DNA from: Nocardioides ochotonae
Lineage (GTDB): Bacteria; Actinomycetota; Actinomycetes; Propionibacteriales; Nocardioidaceae
NCBI RefSeq assembly: GCF_011420305.2
Contig: NZ_CP061769.1
Coordinates: 2,405,001 to 2,469,000, forward strand
Length of the DNA stretch: 64,000 nucleotides
Direction: 5' to 3'
Shown piece after piece: positions 34,856 to 44,894 of this stretch; position 1 is the first letter of the stretch; each line of letters begins with the position of its first letter. The notes beneath the pieces were generated by a model that was given only the letters and a program-made list of their open reading frames with translations, was not told where the DNA came from and ran no database searches. The translations under genes were made by a program, and so were the position numbers.

Positions 34856-37111
34856 TCAGCGGCGGCGCGCGACCTGGATCTTGACGGTCCGGGTGGCCCG
34901 CGTGGTCAGCTCGTCGCCGGTGTAGACGACCTTGACCTGACGGGCGCCGGCCTTCTTGAACGGCGCGATGCGGACCCGGCCCTGGCCGCGGGCGTTGAGC
35001 TTCACCTCGTAGGCCCGGCCACCGGCGCGGACCTTGACGGCGCCGGTGACGGCGTCGGCGGCCGTGACCTTCACCTTGACCAGCACACGGGTGCGGGTCG
35101 CGAGGGCCTTGCGCGGCGTCGCGGTGACGGTGAGCCGGGCGGCGGACTTCGGCGCCCGCAGGACCGGGACCTCGATCGTGGTGCCGCTGGGCTCGGCGCG
35201 GAGGGTCAGCGTGCCGCCGCCGGCGCGGGCCGGGAGGTCGAGCGGCACGCGGGCGGCGCCGGCGACGACGACGACGTCACCGACCTGCACGGTCTCGGTG
35301 CCCTTGGTCCAGCTGACATCCAGGGTGGTGTTGGCGGGGCTGCCGAGCGAGGTGAGGTCGAGCATCGAGACCTCCAGGGCACCCGGTCGTCCGGCGACCA
35401 CCGTGCCGTTGCCCGACACGACGACCTGCTGGCGGGCGAAGTCGGGCGAGATCGGCGACTGCCCGGCGAGGTAGCCACGCCACAGATCGGCGTCGAGGAG
35501 CCCGGTGTCGGTCATCCGGCCCTTCGCGAAGGCCCGGAAGTTGTCGCCGCCGGCGGCGAGGAACGACAGGGTCGAGACGGTGTACGTCGCGGCCGGGTCG
35601 ACGAGCTTGCCGTCGATGCGGATCGAGGTGACCCGGTCACCCTCCGTGCGGGTCGGGTCGGTGGTCACCCGGACGTTCTCGGAGAGCCCGAGCTGCAGGT
35701 AGGGCCGCGAGGGGACCTCGCCCTTGTCGTCGCGCTGCCACTGCTGCTCGAGCACCTCGTCGAGCTGCGCGCCGGTCAGGTCGACGGTGGCGACGGTGTT
35801 GCTGAACGGCAGGACCGCGTTGGCCTCGGCGAAGGTGACCACACCGTCGGTGTTGGCCGGGTTGGCGGCGGTGTCACCGGCGAACAGCAGCTCGGCACGC
35901 AGGCCGCCGGGGTTGGTGATGCCCAGGTCGACGTCGGTGATGTCCGACATCCCCTCCCACAGGGCGTTGGCGACCAGTCCGCCGAGGGTGGACTCCGCGG
36001 CGCGGTCGTCGCGGCCGCCGTTCACGAACGCCGTGGTGATGTCGCCGGTGATCGAGGCGACCGGCTCGTTGCCGATCTCCGCGGCCTTGGCCAGCGCGGC
36101 GTCGACGATCCCCTTCACCTCGGCGACCCGCGGCAGGGTCAGGTCCTCGGTGTCCAGGCGGGCGACGTTCGCGGCCGTGGACGCGCTGACCTCACCGGTC
36201 TCGGGGTCCACGGTGAGCTCGATCTGCCCGATGTTGGCGCCGTAGGAGCCGGTCTGCACGACCGGGCGGGTCCGATCGGCGCCCGGGACCGGGGCGGTCC
36301 AGGCGTACTGCTTGTGGGTGTGCCCGGTGAAGATCGCGTCGACCTCCGGGCTGGTGTCCTCCACGATCGCGGCGAAGACGCCGCCCGCGGCGACCTCGGC
36401 CTCGAGGGTCGCACCCTCGGGCGTCCCGGCTCCGGCACCCTCGTGGTACTCGGCCACGATGACGTCGGCCTCGCCGTTGCTCGTGTCGCCGTCGCTCAGG
36501 TCCGCCGCCACCCGGTTGACCGCCTCCACCGGGTCGCCGAAGTCGAGCCCGGCGGTGCCGGTCGGCGTGACCAGGCTCGGGGTCTCCTCGGTCACGACGC
36601 CGATGACGCCGACGCTCACGCCGGCGACCTCGAAGACGTCGTACTCCTCCAGCGCCGGGGTCTCGGTGCCCTTCATGTAGACGTTGGCACCCAGGTGGCT
36701 GAAGTCCGCGGCCTCGGTGACCCGGCCGTTGAGGTCGGCGTAGCCGCGGTCGAACTCGTGGTTGCCGACCGCGGTGGTCGCGAGATCGAGGGCGTTGAGC
36801 ACGTCGATCGTGGGCTGGTCCTGGGCCAGGCTCGAGGCGAAGAGCGAGGCGCCGATGTTGTCACCGGCGGAGAGCAGGAGGGTGTTGTCCTCCCCCGCGT
36901 CGGCGCGCAGACGCTCGACGGTCGTGGCGAACTTGGTGGTGTTGTTGTCGATGCGCCCGTGGAAGTCGTTGATGTTGAGCAGGGTCACGACGACCGGGTC
37001 GGCGGCCTGCGCCGCGGGGACCACGAGGGCGAGGGACGAGGCGGAGATGGCGAGGACCGAGAGTGTCCCGAGGCAGCGGCGTGCGCTCCGGGACCGTGCG
37101 GATGAGGCCAC
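34856..37111 (-). CDS. Secreted 5'-nucleotidase / UshA-type metallophosphatase
   Basis: 751 aa. Signal peptide (about 1-37, AAQA). Calcineurin-like domain: NINDFHGR at 46-53, SAGDNIG, GNHEFDRG at 116-123 and GHTHKQ near 263 supply the two-metal site. The 5'-nucleotidase C-terminal domain has ITNPGGLRAELLFAG and VLPFSNTVATVDLTGAQL, then YTVSTLSFLAAGGDNF for base stacking. The last 95 residues form a basic Ig-like tail ending VARRR. It releases phosphate from nucleotides outside the cell. GTG 37111 has AAAGG upstream and a TAGGTT -10 at 37142-37147. Confidence 0.93.
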   Translation of the reverse strand: MASSARSRSARRCLGTLSVLAISASSLALVVPAAQAADPVVVTLLNINDFHGRIDNNTTKFATTVERLRADAGEDNTLLLSAGDNIGASLFASSLAQDQPTIDVLNALDLATTAVGNHEFDRGYADLNGRVTEAADFSHLGANVYMKGTETPALEEYDVFEVAGVSVGVIGVVTEETPSLVTPTGTAGLDFGDPVEAVNRVAADLSDGDTSNGEADVIVAEYHEGAGAGTPEGATLEAEVAAGGVFAAIVEDTSPEVDAIFTGHTHKQYAWTAPVPGADRTRPVVQTGSYGANIGQIELTVDPETGEVSASTAANVARLDTEDLTLPRVAEVKGIVDAALAKAAEIGNEPVASITGDITTAFVNGGRDDRAAESTLGGLVANALWEGMSDITDVDLGITNPGGLRAELLFAGDTAANPANTDGVVTFAEANAVLPFSNTVATVDLTGAQLDEVLEQQWQRDDKGEVPSRPYLQLGLSENVRVTTDPTRTEGDRVTSIRIDGKLVDPAATYTVSTLSFLAAGGDNFRAFAKGRMTDTGLLDADLWRGYLAGQSPISPDFARQQVVVSGNGTVVAGRPGALEVSMLDLTSLGSPANTTLDVSWTKGTETVQVGDVVVVAGAARVPLDLPARAGGGTLTLRAEPSGTTIEVPVLRAPKSAARLTVTATPRKALATRTRVLVKVKVTAADAVTGAVKVRAGGRAYEVKLNARGQGRVRIAPFKKAGARQVKVVYTGDELTTRATRTVKIQVARRR

Positions 37112-37141
37112 GGTGAACCTTTCTGGGTGCTGGGAGACAGC

Positions 37142-37147
37142 AACCTA
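37142..37147 (-). promoter_or_regulatory. -10 element (TAGGTT) of the nucleotidase-nuclease unit
   Basis: TAGGTT on the minus strand, 30 nt before GTG 37111, leaving a short leader with a ribosome site. Confidence 0.45.
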
Positions 37148-37300
37148 ACCCGGTCCAGACGTCGTGGGGTGTCGTCACGATGAAGGCGAAATCACCGTTC
37201 ATCCCCGCCACCGGTGTGCATCGGCCCTGTTCCCGCCCGCAACCCGGCCCACTCGGCAGCGCGCACCCAAACGGGGCGCGAGATCTCGTCAGTTCTCGCT

Positions 37301-37340
37301 GTTGCGGGCACCCGGCGGCTTCGTCCTCGGGCCCCGCAAC
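37301..37340 (-). terminator. Terminator directly after pgsA
   Basis: Arms GTTGCGGG (37301-37308) and CCCGCAAC (37333-37340) with an inner CCCG/CGGG pairing. It starts 2 nt past the pgsA stop and ends the ftsK-pgsA transcript before the nucleotidase promoter. Confidence 0.6.
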
Positions 37341-37342
37341 TT

Positions 37343-37960
37343 TTACCGAATCGTGCCCCGGAGCTCGTCGCGCTGGCGCCAGACGCCGCGGAAGAACTCA
37401 TAGCCCGACCACAGGGTCAGCGCGACGGCGACCGCCAGGCAGCCCTGGGAGACGTAGAACAGCACCTCGCCCGGCAGCTCGGCCCACGACGGCAGGTCGG
37501 GGTCGCGCAGGGGCAGCACCAGGCCGCCGAGCGCCAGGGCCTGGAAGGTGGTCTTCAGCTTGCCGAGGTCGGCGGCCGCGATCACGACCTTCTTGAGCAC
37601 CGAGAGGCGCAGCAGGGTGACGCTCCACTCGCGCAGCAGCACCACGATGGTGACCCACCACCAGATGTCGCCGACGATCGAGAGCCCGATGAAGGCCATG
37701 CCGGTGATCGCCTTGTCCGCGATCGGGTCGGCGACCTTGCCGAAGTCGGTGACCAGGTTGTGCTTGCGCGCCAGGTCGCCGTCGATCTTGTCGGTGATCA
37801 TCGCGACTGCGAACAGCACCCACGCGACGAGGCGCCAGGTGATCGAGTCGCCACCGTCCATCAGCAGCGCCCAGCCGAAGAACGGCACCATGACGATGCG
37901 CAGCGTGGTCAGCACGTTGGGCACGTTGAGGTTGCTGGGCCGGGCCCCGGTGTCGGTCAT
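37343..37960 (-). CDS. pgsA: CDP-diacylglycerol-glycerol-3-phosphate 3-phosphatidyltransferase
   Basis: 205 aa, about five membrane helices. The CDP-alcohol phosphatidyltransferase motif D-x2-D-G-x2-A-R-x8-G-x3-D-x3-D is complete in [20 protein letters not shown] followed by VADPIAD (about residues 56-82). It makes phosphatidylglycerol phosphate. ATG 37960 overlaps the rimO stop by 4 nt. A phosphatidylinositol-phosphate synthase is a possible alternative, but the ftsK-rimO-cinA neighbourhood is that of pgsA. Confidence 0.93.
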   Translation of the reverse strand: MTDTGARPSNLNVPNVLTTLRIVMVPFFGWALLMDGGDSITWRLVAWVLFAVAMITDKIDGDLARKHNLVTDFGKVADPIADKAITGMAFIGLSIVGDIWWWVTIVVLLREWSVTLLRLSVLKKVVIAAADLGKLKTTFQALALGGLVLPLRDPDLPSWAELPGEVLFYVSQGCLAVAVALTLWSGYEFFRGVWRQRDELRGTIR

Positions 37961-39432
37961 CGGGTCGCCCCCGCGATGGCCTCGGCCACCAGGTCGACGC
38001 CGTCGGTGGAGACCACGCGGGCGCGCACCAGGTCGCCGACCTTGGCGCTGGTCCCGGAGAGGTACGTCGTACCGTCCACCTCGGGGCCCTGGTGGGCCGC
38101 GCGGCCGGCGATCTCGCCGTCCTCGACGGACTCCACGAGCACCTCGACCTCTTCGTCGATCCGCTCCTCCGCGCGCTGCGCGTTGAGCTCCTCGACCAGG
38201 GCTGTGACGTGCTCGGTGCGGGCGCGGACCTCGTCCTCGTCGAGCTTGCCGTCGTAGCTGGCGGCCTCGGTGCCGTCCTCGTCGGAGTAGCCGAAGACGC
38301 CGGTGACGTCCATGCGGGCCGCGACCAGGAAGTCGCAGAGGGTCTCGAGGTCCTCCTCGGTCTCGCCGGGGAAGCCGACGATCACGTTGGAGCGCACCCC
38401 GGCGGTCGGCGCGAGCGAGCGCACCCGGTCCAGCAGCCCGAGGAAGCTCTCGGGGTCACCGAAGCGGCGCATCCGGCGCAGCACCGTGGCGCTGGCGTGC
38501 TGGAAGGACAGGTCGAAGTAGGGCACGACACCCGGGGTGTTCGCGATCGCCTCGACCAGGCCCGGGCGGGTCTCGGCCGGCTGGAGATAGGAGACGCGGA
38601 CCCGGTCGACGCCGTCGACCGCGGCGAGCGCGGGAAGCATCGTCTCGAGCAGGCGCAGGTCGCCGAGGTCCTTGCCGTACGACGTGGAGTTCTCGCTGAC
38701 CAGGAAGAGCTCGCGCACCCCCTGCTCGCCGAGCCAGCGCGCCTCGGAGAGCACGTCGGCCGGGCGACGGCTGACGAAGGAGCCGCGGAAGCTCGGGATC
38801 GCGCAGAAGGAGCAGCGCCGGTCGCAGCCGCTGGCCAGCTTCAGCGGGGCCATCGGCCCGCCGTCCAGGCGGCGGCGCAGGCCGCGGGGCCCGCTCGCCG
38901 GGCCGCCCACGCCGAGGTCGCCGGTGGTCGCCACCGCGTGCCCGGGCACGCTGACCGCGTCCGTGGAGCGCTCGGTGGGCGAGATCGGGAGCAGCCGGCG
39001 ACGGTCCTGCGGGGTGTGCGGGTGGTGGGTCTCCCCCGCCACGATCGAGCGCAGGCGTGCGGCGATGTCGGGGTAGTCGTCGAAGCCAAGGACGGCGTCG
39101 GCCTCCGGCAGCGACTCCGCCAGGTCCTTGCCGTAGCGCTCGGCCATGCAGCCCACGGCCACGACGGCCTGGGCGCGACCGGTGTCCTTGAGGTCGGCGG
39201 CCTGGAGCAGGGTGTCGACGGAGTCCTTCTTGGCGGCCTCGACGAACCCGCAGGTGTTGACCACCACGGTGTCGGCGTCCTCGGGGTCCTCGACGAGCAC
39301 GAAACCACCGGCCTCGAGACGGCCGGCGAGCTCCTCGGAGTCCACCTCGTTGCGCGCGCAGCCGAGCGTCACCAGGGCGACCGAGAGGGGGGTGGGCGCC
39401 GCGTCGGGGCGCGCTGTGTCAGGGAGGGTCAT
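37957..39432 (-). CDS. rimO: Ribosomal protein S12 methylthiotransferase RimO
   Basis: 491 aa. N-terminal UPF0004 domain with cluster cysteines starting [15 protein letters not shown] (about 24-38). Radical SAM CxxxCxxC is in [22 protein letters not shown]-terminal TRAM domain covers about the last 70 residues. It methylthiolates S12 on the conserved aspartate using SAM and a sulfur-bearing cluster. The Pro/Arg-rich insertion before the radical SAM motif ([19 protein letters not shown]) is common in actinobacteria. ATG 39432 is chosen over 39468. Confidence 0.95.
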   Translation of the reverse strand: MTLPDTARPDAAPTPLSVALVTLGCARNEVDSEELAGRLEAGGFVLVEDPEDADTVVVNTCGFVEAAKKDSVDTLLQAADLKDTGRAQAVVAVGCMAERYGKDLAESLPEADAVLGFDDYPDIAARLRSIVAGETHHPHTPQDRRRLLPISPTERSTDAVSVPGHAVATTGDLGVGGPASGPRGLRRRLDGGPMAPLKLASGCDRRCSFCAIPSFRGSFVSRRPADVLSEARWLGEQGVRELFLVSENSTSYGKDLGDLRLLETMLPALAAVDGVDRVRVSYLQPAETRPGLVEAIANTPGVVPYFDLSFQHASATVLRRMRRFGDPESFLGLLDRVRSLAPTAGVRSNVIVGFPGETEEDLETLCDFLVAARMDVTGVFGYSDEDGTEAASYDGKLDEDEVRARTEHVTALVEELNAQRAEERIDEEVEVLVESVEDGEIAGRAAHQGPEVDGTTYLSGTSAKVGDLVRARVVSTDGVDLVAEAIAGATR

Positions 39433-39574
39433 GGCGCTACCGAGTATGACGCCTCGGGGGCGAAGCACCGTAATGCAACACCGGGCGGGTGACCGTGCTC
39501 ACGCACGGCGCACCCGCCCGGGACGTCACCCGGCCGATCGGCCGGTCACGCAAACGATGCTGGTCAGCTGCTGG

Positions 39575-41476
39575 TCACTTGCTCCCGAAGGTGCGCGTCG
39601 AGCGCGCACCGGTGTCCCCGACGGGCTCGGCGTCGACGCCGTCGACCGAGACCTCCAGGGAGCCGTCCGAGGTGACGACCTGCACGGGCTGCACCACCTT
39701 GGCCAGGCTCTTGGTCTGGCCGAAGGCGAGATCACCGTCGAAGACCGTCTTGCCGTTGCCGTCGATGACCTTCACCGTTGCCCCGCCGCCGGCCGCGTCG
39801 AGCAGCACGGGGACCGGGTCCCCGGGAGCGGCCAGGCCGCCGGAGCCGTTCAGCGTCGGCGCCTCGTTCAGGGTGGACGGGCTGTCCATCACCAGGCGGG
39901 CCACCGACCAGGCCAGCACCAGGACCATCACCGTGGCGACCAGCACCGACCAGTTCGGGCCGCCGCGCGTGCCGCGGATGCCGCCGTGCACCCCCGTGGC
40001 CAGCTCGGCCTCGAAGACGCGCCGCGGGCTGATCGGCGCGTCGGCGTACTTGGCGTCGTACTCGGTGAGCAGCGGGGCAGCGTCGGCCCCCAGCACCCGC
40101 GCCAGCGTGCGCAGGTGGCCGCGGGCGTAGAAGTCGCCGCCGCAGGGCGTGAAGTCGTCGACCTCGATCGACTCGATGACGTGCGGGCGGATCCGGGTGC
40201 GATCGGCCAGCTGGTCCACGCTGAGGCCGAGGCGGGTGCGTGCGGCCGCGAGCTCGGGACCGATCACCGGGTCGGCAGCGGGAACGGCCGAGAAGTCCTC
40301 GATCACGATGGGCGCGACGGCCTCGCCGGCCTTCGCGATCGGCGAGACCCGGTCGCCCCAGCGGGTGTCCTCGACCAGGCTCACGCTGCCGGGCCGGCGC
40401 AGCTCGCGCGCCTCGGGGAGGTCGCCGGCGCCGGCGTCGTCGCGCTCGGAGGGGTCCAGGCGCAGCGCGTTGGCGCCCTGGATGTTCAAGGTGAGGTCGC
40501 TGCGCACCTCGATGCGGGTGGCGCCCAGCGGCTCGCGCAGCGGGCTGGGCGTCGCGCTGGCGACCAGCGGCAGCCCGGCGGGCGAGGCGCCCGGAGCGCG
40601 CGTCGGGCCGTCGCCCGGCGTGCCGACCGACGCGGTGCCCGCGCTCTCGGACCCGCCGGCGCCGCGGCGCAGGCGCGAGGCCATCGCGCCGATGCCGCGG
40701 GCAAGGGTGGGACGGGGGTCCGGCAGCCGCGGGGCGTCGTACTGGTCGTCGGCCCGGTCGTCGGCCCGGTCGTCGGCCCGGTCGTCCGTCAGGTCGCGGT
40801 GCGGGGCCTCGACGGCCTCCTCGGCGTGCGTGGCGGCGACGGGCTCGCGCACCTCCGGCACCTCGTCGGTGACCGGGTGCGTGACGACGGGCTCGTCGGT
40901 GGTGCCCTCGTCATCGGCCTCGGCCTCGGCGTCGTCGGCCGCGAACCGGTCCAGCTCGACGATCTCGCTGCTGTCGCCGGCGAGCTGGGCGAGCGCCTCC
41001 GTCAGGTGCCCGCCGTCACCGACCACCGAGGTCGAGAGTGCCAGCGGGACCGCGACCGCGGCGCCGTCGTGGGTGAACACCTCGAGCCGGCCGTCGCGCA
41101 GCAGCCCGTGACGCGGCAGGTGCTCGACGGCGTCGATGTCGTTCCACGGCATGCCGTGCCAGGCACGGCCCTGGCGCACCCGGATGCCGTGCTGGTCGGC
41201 GACCAGCAGCGGGGTGCGGGCGTCCACGAAGCCCTGGAGCCAGGCGGCCGCCAGCAGCCCCATCACGGCGGTCAGCGTCCAGTCGACCCACGCGCCGCTG
41301 CCGGTGGCGCGCGAGAGGTAGAGGATCGCGATGACCGCGGCCACGCCGCCGATCGCGGCGGCCAGGCCACCGTTGCGGCGCACCTCCACCACACCCTCGG
41401 GCAGCAGGGAGGAGTCGTGCGGCTCCGGGAGCTCGTCGTGCACGGTCGGGTCGTCGTACGTGGGCTGGCTGCTCAC
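39575..41476 (-). CDS. RodZ-like HTH membrane protein with extra N-terminal membrane domain
   Basis: 633 aa. Two helices at about 37-80 are followed by a PH-like domain ([20 protein letters not shown], about 90-150), a long acidic disordered stretch that includes three DDRA repeats, a HTH_25 domain ([31 protein letters not shown], about 420-470), a single membrane helix ([20 protein letters not shown]) and a C-terminal DUF4115-like beta domain. The HTH-TM-beta part matches RodZ-like proteins near ftsK. GTG 41476 overlaps the ftsK stop (GTGA). Link to cell shape or division is inferred. Confidence 0.83.
   Translation of the reverse strand: MSSQPTYDDPTVHDELPEPHDSSLLPEGVVEVRRNGGLAAAIGGVAAVIAILYLSRATGSGAWVDWTLTAVMGLLAAAWLQGFVDARTPLLVADQHGIRVRQGRAWHGMPWNDIDAVEHLPRHGLLRDGRLEVFTHDGAAVAVPLALSTSVVGDGGHLTEALAQLAGDSSEIVELDRFAADDAEAEADDEGTTDEPVVTHPVTDEVPEVREPVAATHAEEAVEAPHRDLTDDRADDRADDRADDQYDAPRLPDPRPTLARGIGAMASRLRRGAGGSESAGTASVGTPGDGPTRAPGASPAGLPLVASATPSPLREPLGATRIEVRSDLTLNIQGANALRLDPSERDDAGAGDLPEARELRRPGSVSLVEDTRWGDRVSPIAKAGEAVAPIVIEDFSAVPAADPVIGPELAAARTRLGLSVDQLADRTRIRPHVIESIEVDDFTPCGGDFYARGHLRTLARVLGADAAPLLTEYDAKYADAPISPRRVFEAELATGVHGGIRGTRGGPNWSVLVATVMVLVLAWSVARLVMDSPSTLNEAPTLNGSGGLAAPGDPVPVLLDAAGGGATVKVIDGNGKTVFDGDLAFGQTKSLAKVVQPVQVVTSDGSLEVSVDGVDAEPVGDTGARSTRTFGSK
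40744..40787. repeat. 12-bp tandem repeat inside the RodZ-like gene
   Basis: Three perfect copies of GGTCGTCGGCCC and a partial fourth, coding D-D-R-A on the minus strand. A slippage-prone acidic linker. Confidence 0.85.
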
Positions 41477-44175
41477 ATCTCCCCCTGCAAGGTTGCGATC
41501 ACACCGTCGATCTCGTCGGGCTTGACGAGCACGTCGCGGGCCTTGGATCCCTCACTGGGACCGACCACGCCGCGACTCTCCATGATGTCCATCAGGCGCC
41601 CGGCCTTCGCGAAGCCCACGCGCAGCTTGCGCTGGAGCATCGAGGTCGAGCCGAACTGGGTCGAGACGACGAGCTCCACGGCCTGGATCACCAGGTCGAG
41701 GTCGTCGCCGATGTCGTCGTCGAGGTCCTTCTTGGACGCGGCCGGGGCCGTGACGTCCTCGCGGTACTCCGGCTCGAGCTGGGTCTTGCAGAAGGCCACC
41801 ACCTGGGCGATCTCCGCCTCGGTGACCCACGAGCCCTGCACGCGCACGGGCTTGGAGGCACCCATCGGGAGGAACAGACCGTCACCCTGGCCGACCAGCT
41901 TCTCCGCGCCCGGCTGGTCCAGGATGACCCGGCTGTCGGCGAGCGAGGAGGTGGCGAAGGCCAGGCGCGAGGGCACGTTGGCCTTGATCAGGCCGGTGAC
42001 CACGTCGACGGAGGGACGCTGGGTGGCCAGCACCAGGTGGATGCCGGCCGCACGGGCCAGCTGGGTGATGCGGACGACCGAGTCCTCGACGTCGCGCGGG
42101 GAGACCATCATCAGGTCCGCGAGCTCGTCGACGATCACCAGCAGGTAGGGGTACGGCGTGAGCTTGCGCTCCGAGCCGAGGGGGACCTCGACCTTGCCGG
42201 CCCGGACGGCCTTGTTGAAGTCGTCGATGTGGCGGAAGCCGAAGTTGGCCAGGTCGTCGTAGCGCTGGTCCATCTCGCGCACGACCCATTGGAGCGCCTC
42301 GGCGGCCTTCTTGGGGTTGGTGATGATCGGGGTGATCAGGTGCGGGACGCCCTCGTAGGCGTTCAGCTCCACCCGCTTGGGGTCGACCATGATCATCCGA
42401 ACCTCGTCGGGCGTGGCCCGCATGAGCACCGAGGTGATCATCGAGTTGATGAACGAGGACTTGCCCGAGCCGGTGGCACCGGCCACCAGCAGGTGCGGCA
42501 TCTTCGCCAGGTTGGCGACCACGAAGCCGCCCTCGACGTCCTTGCCGAGCCCGGCGATCATCGGGTGGTGCGCGGCGCGGGCGGCGTTCGACCGGAGCAC
42601 GTCGCCGAGCGAGACGATCTCCTTGTCCAGGTTGGGGATCTCCACGCCGACCGCGGACTTGCCGGGGATGGGCGAGAGGATCCGGACATCGGCGGAGGCG
42701 ACCGCGTAGGCGATGTTCTTCTGGATGTTGGTGATCTTCTCGACCTTCACCCCGGGGCCGAGCTCGACCTCGTAGCGGGTGACGGTCGGGCCACGGGTGT
42801 AGCCGGTGACCTGGGCGTCGATGCTGAACTCGTCGAGCACGCTCTGCAGGCGCAGCACGACGTCGTCGCTGGCCTTGGAGCGCAGCTTGTGCGGCGACCC
42901 CGGCTTGAGCACGTCGTCGGCGGGCAGCGAGTACACCACGTCGCCGGACAGCGCGAGCTGCTCGACGCGGGCGGGGATCGGCGAGTGCGGGGGCGGCTCG
43001 AGGTCGCCCTTCCGGCCCGCGGCTGAGGCACCGTGGTCGGGGTCCGGGACGACCGGGGAGACCACCGGGGTGAGCTGGGTCGGCGCCTCGGCGAAGAGGT
43101 CGATCCCCACGTCGTCACCGTCGTCGGCGGCAGCCTGGTCGGCGGCCTCGCGGCGCGCCTCCTTGCGGGCGTCCTGCTCGAGCGCGACGTCCACGGCATC
43201 GCGCTTGCGGCGGCGCTTGGCGACCTCGCGGTCCTCCAGCACCGGGGTGTCGTACGCCGGGTCGCCCATCTCGGGGTCGATCTCGTCGTCGTGGTGGCGG
43301 CGCGAGCGACCCCGCGGGGCCGCCTCCTCGTCGTCCTCGAGCGGACGGCCGGTGAGCCGGTCGCTGAGGTCGCGCAGCCGGTCGGGCACCTGGTAGAGCG
43401 GTGTGGCGGTGATGACCAGGGTGCCGAAGAAGGAGAGCAGGCCGAGCAGCGGGACCACGACGTACGCCGACCGGAGCAGGTCGAGCAGCAGCGAGGACAC
43501 GACGAAGCCGACGGCCCCGCCGGCGTCCTGCAGCGGGCTGGCGTCGCCCTGCACCGGCTCGGGGCTGCCGTTGGCGATGTGCACGATGCCGAGCACGCCG
43601 AAGGCGAGCGCGGTCCAGCCGATCACCTGCCGACCGACCGGGCCGTTGCCGACGGGGTCGCGCATGGTGCGCCAGCCCATCCACACCAGACCCAGCGGGA
43701 CCAGCCAGGCGACCTTGCCGACCGTGCCGGCGACCATCGTCCGCGACAGGTCCATGGCGGAGCCGCCGACCTGGAACCACACCGCGGCGGCGACCACGAC
43801 GGCCAGGCCGATCAGCAGCAGGCCGACGCCGTCGCGACGGTGCTCGGGCTCGAGATCACGGGCGCTGCGCCCCAGGCTGCGGGCGGTGGCGCCGATGGCA
43901 TGGGCCAGGCCCAGCCAGACCGCGGTCAGGCCCCGGCCGAGGGCCGTGAAGATCCGGGCGACCGGTCCTGGGCCACTGCGCACGGCGCGCGGTGCCGGCC
44001 GCGAGGCGGCAGAGCGCGACCGGCTGGCCGGCTTGCGCTGGGCCGTGCCGGAGCGGGTCGAGGAGCTGGTACTCCGGGGTCGGGTGCTCGAACCAGTCTT
44101 GGCGGATCCACGGGATCCGCTGGTGGACGTGCTCTTGCTCCGCGACCCCGGCGGGGAAGACGTACGGGTCGCCAT
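41473..44175 (-). CDS. ftsK: DNA translocase FtsK
   Basis: 900 aa. Ser/Arg/Thr-rich N-terminus, four membrane helices (about 115-300), an acidic linker, then the alpha/beta motor with Walker [10 protein letters not shown] near residue 560 and Walker [14 protein letters not shown], and a C-terminal gamma winged helix ([19 protein letters not shown]). It pumps chromosomal DNA toward the dif site during division. ATG 44175 is 7 nt after TAGTGT; it replaces a 9-residue longer reading. First gene of ftsK-rodZ-like-rimO-pgsA. Confidence 0.95.
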   Translation of the reverse strand: MATRTSSPPGSRSKSTSTSGSRGSAKTGSSTRPRSTSSSTRSGTAQRKPASRSRSAASRPAPRAVRSGPGPVARIFTALGRGLTAVWLGLAHAIGATARSLGRSARDLEPEHRRDGVGLLLIGLAVVVAAAVWFQVGGSAMDLSRTMVAGTVGKVAWLVPLGLVWMGWRTMRDPVGNGPVGRQVIGWTALAFGVLGIVHIANGSPEPVQGDASPLQDAGGAVGFVVSSLLLDLLRSAYVVVPLLGLLSFFGTLVITATPLYQVPDRLRDLSDRLTGRPLEDDEEAAPRGRSRRHHDDEIDPEMGDPAYDTPVLEDREVAKRRRKRDAVDVALEQDARKEARREAADQAAADDGDDVGIDLFAEAPTQLTPVVSPVVPDPDHGASAAGRKGDLEPPPHSPIPARVEQLALSGDVVYSLPADDVLKPGSPHKLRSKASDDVVLRLQSVLDEFSIDAQVTGYTRGPTVTRYEVELGPGVKVEKITNIQKNIAYAVASADVRILSPIPGKSAVGVEIPNLDKEIVSLGDVLRSNAARAAHHPMIAGLGKDVEGGFVVANLAKMPHLLVAGATGSGKSSFINSMITSVLMRATPDEVRMIMVDPKRVELNAYEGVPHLITPIITNPKKAAEALQWVVREMDQRYDDLANFGFRHIDDFNKAVRAGKVEVPLGSERKLTPYPYLLVIVDELADLMMVSPRDVEDSVVRITQLARAAGIHLVLATQRPSVDVVTGLIKANVPSRLAFATSSLADSRVILDQPGAEKLVGQGDGLFLPMGASKPVRVQGSWVTEAEIAQVVAFCKTQLEPEYREDVTAPAASKKDLDDDIGDDLDLVIQAVELVVSTQFGSTSMLQRKLRVGFAKAGRLMDIMESRGVVGPSEGSKARDVLVKPDEIDGVIATLQGEM

Positions 44176-44182
44176 GGTGACG

Positions 44183-44188
44183 ACACTA
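44183..44188 (-). promoter_or_regulatory. -10 element (TAGTGT) of ftsK
   Basis: TAGTGT on the minus strand, 7 nt before ATG 44175; leaderless spacing. Confidence 0.55.
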
Positions 44189-44334
44189 GGCCAACGCACC
44201 ACCCGTCACAGGGACCACAGGCGTGGTCCAGGGGTGTGTCGCAGGTGCAGCCTGTCCCGTGCGTCCAGGGTGGGGTGCCGCTACCGGTGGGTGGACCGCG
44301 CCGACACCGCGCGGGCCCGCACCGGGTCGCCGTT

Positions 44335-44612
44335 CTACACCACGACGTGCCAGCGCGTGCGGTCACCCGCGCGGAGCCGGAGCTGCTCCGGGCCGGGCGG
44401 TCGTCCAGCGACGATCGTGGCCGACGCGATGCCGTTGCACGTGACGTGCCCACCGGGGCCGGGCAGGACCTCGACTGCTCCGGGCCACGGCAGGTGAGCG
44501 CGATCGTGTAGCGCTGTCGCAGCGTGACGAACCGGAAGGTGGGCGACTCACCTGCTCCCGTCCGCGCCGAGACCAGGACCCAGGCGATACCGAGCGCTCC
44601 GCGGTCGAGCTC
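44335..44612 (-). pseudogene. Possible decayed ORF between ftsK and the metalloprotease
   Basis: Minus strand frame from 44612 reads ELDRGALGIAWVLVSARTGA then FRFVTLRQRYTIALTCRGPE, protein-like in composition. About 44445-44470 the protein-like reading moves to another frame (VEVLPGPGGHVTCNGIASAT ... TRWHVVV) ending at TAG 44335. A TGA lies directly before the first codon and no start is visible. The 44176-44894 gap otherwise holds only the ftsK promoter and the protease ribosome site. Family unknown; may be chance. Confidence 0.3.
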
Positions 44613-44894
44613 TCATCTGTACTCCCCCGTCCGGTCGCCGGCTCCTGCCGCGGTGGCGGAGGTCCGCATGTGAGGTCACCCGACACCGCCGGGCGGCCGG
44701 GTCGCGAGAACCGCACGCGCGGGCACGTCCTCCGGAACCGGGCGGCGGGGTCGGTCGAATCTCTCGCCGGCCCGGGTCCGGCGCGGACGATTTCCGGCCA
44801 GCCTATGGACCGCTGTCCCCGCCGGTCTCTACTGTGCGTCCACGGCCACCCGCAGGAGGTCGCCTGTGTCACCCAACTCGGAGGGGAAGCATTC

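Noticed and set aside
37190..37210. GTTCATC near the nucleotidase promoter as a PHO box
   Set aside because: Only one partial GTTCACC-like unit is present, without the 11-bp direct repeats, so phosphate control cannot be claimed.
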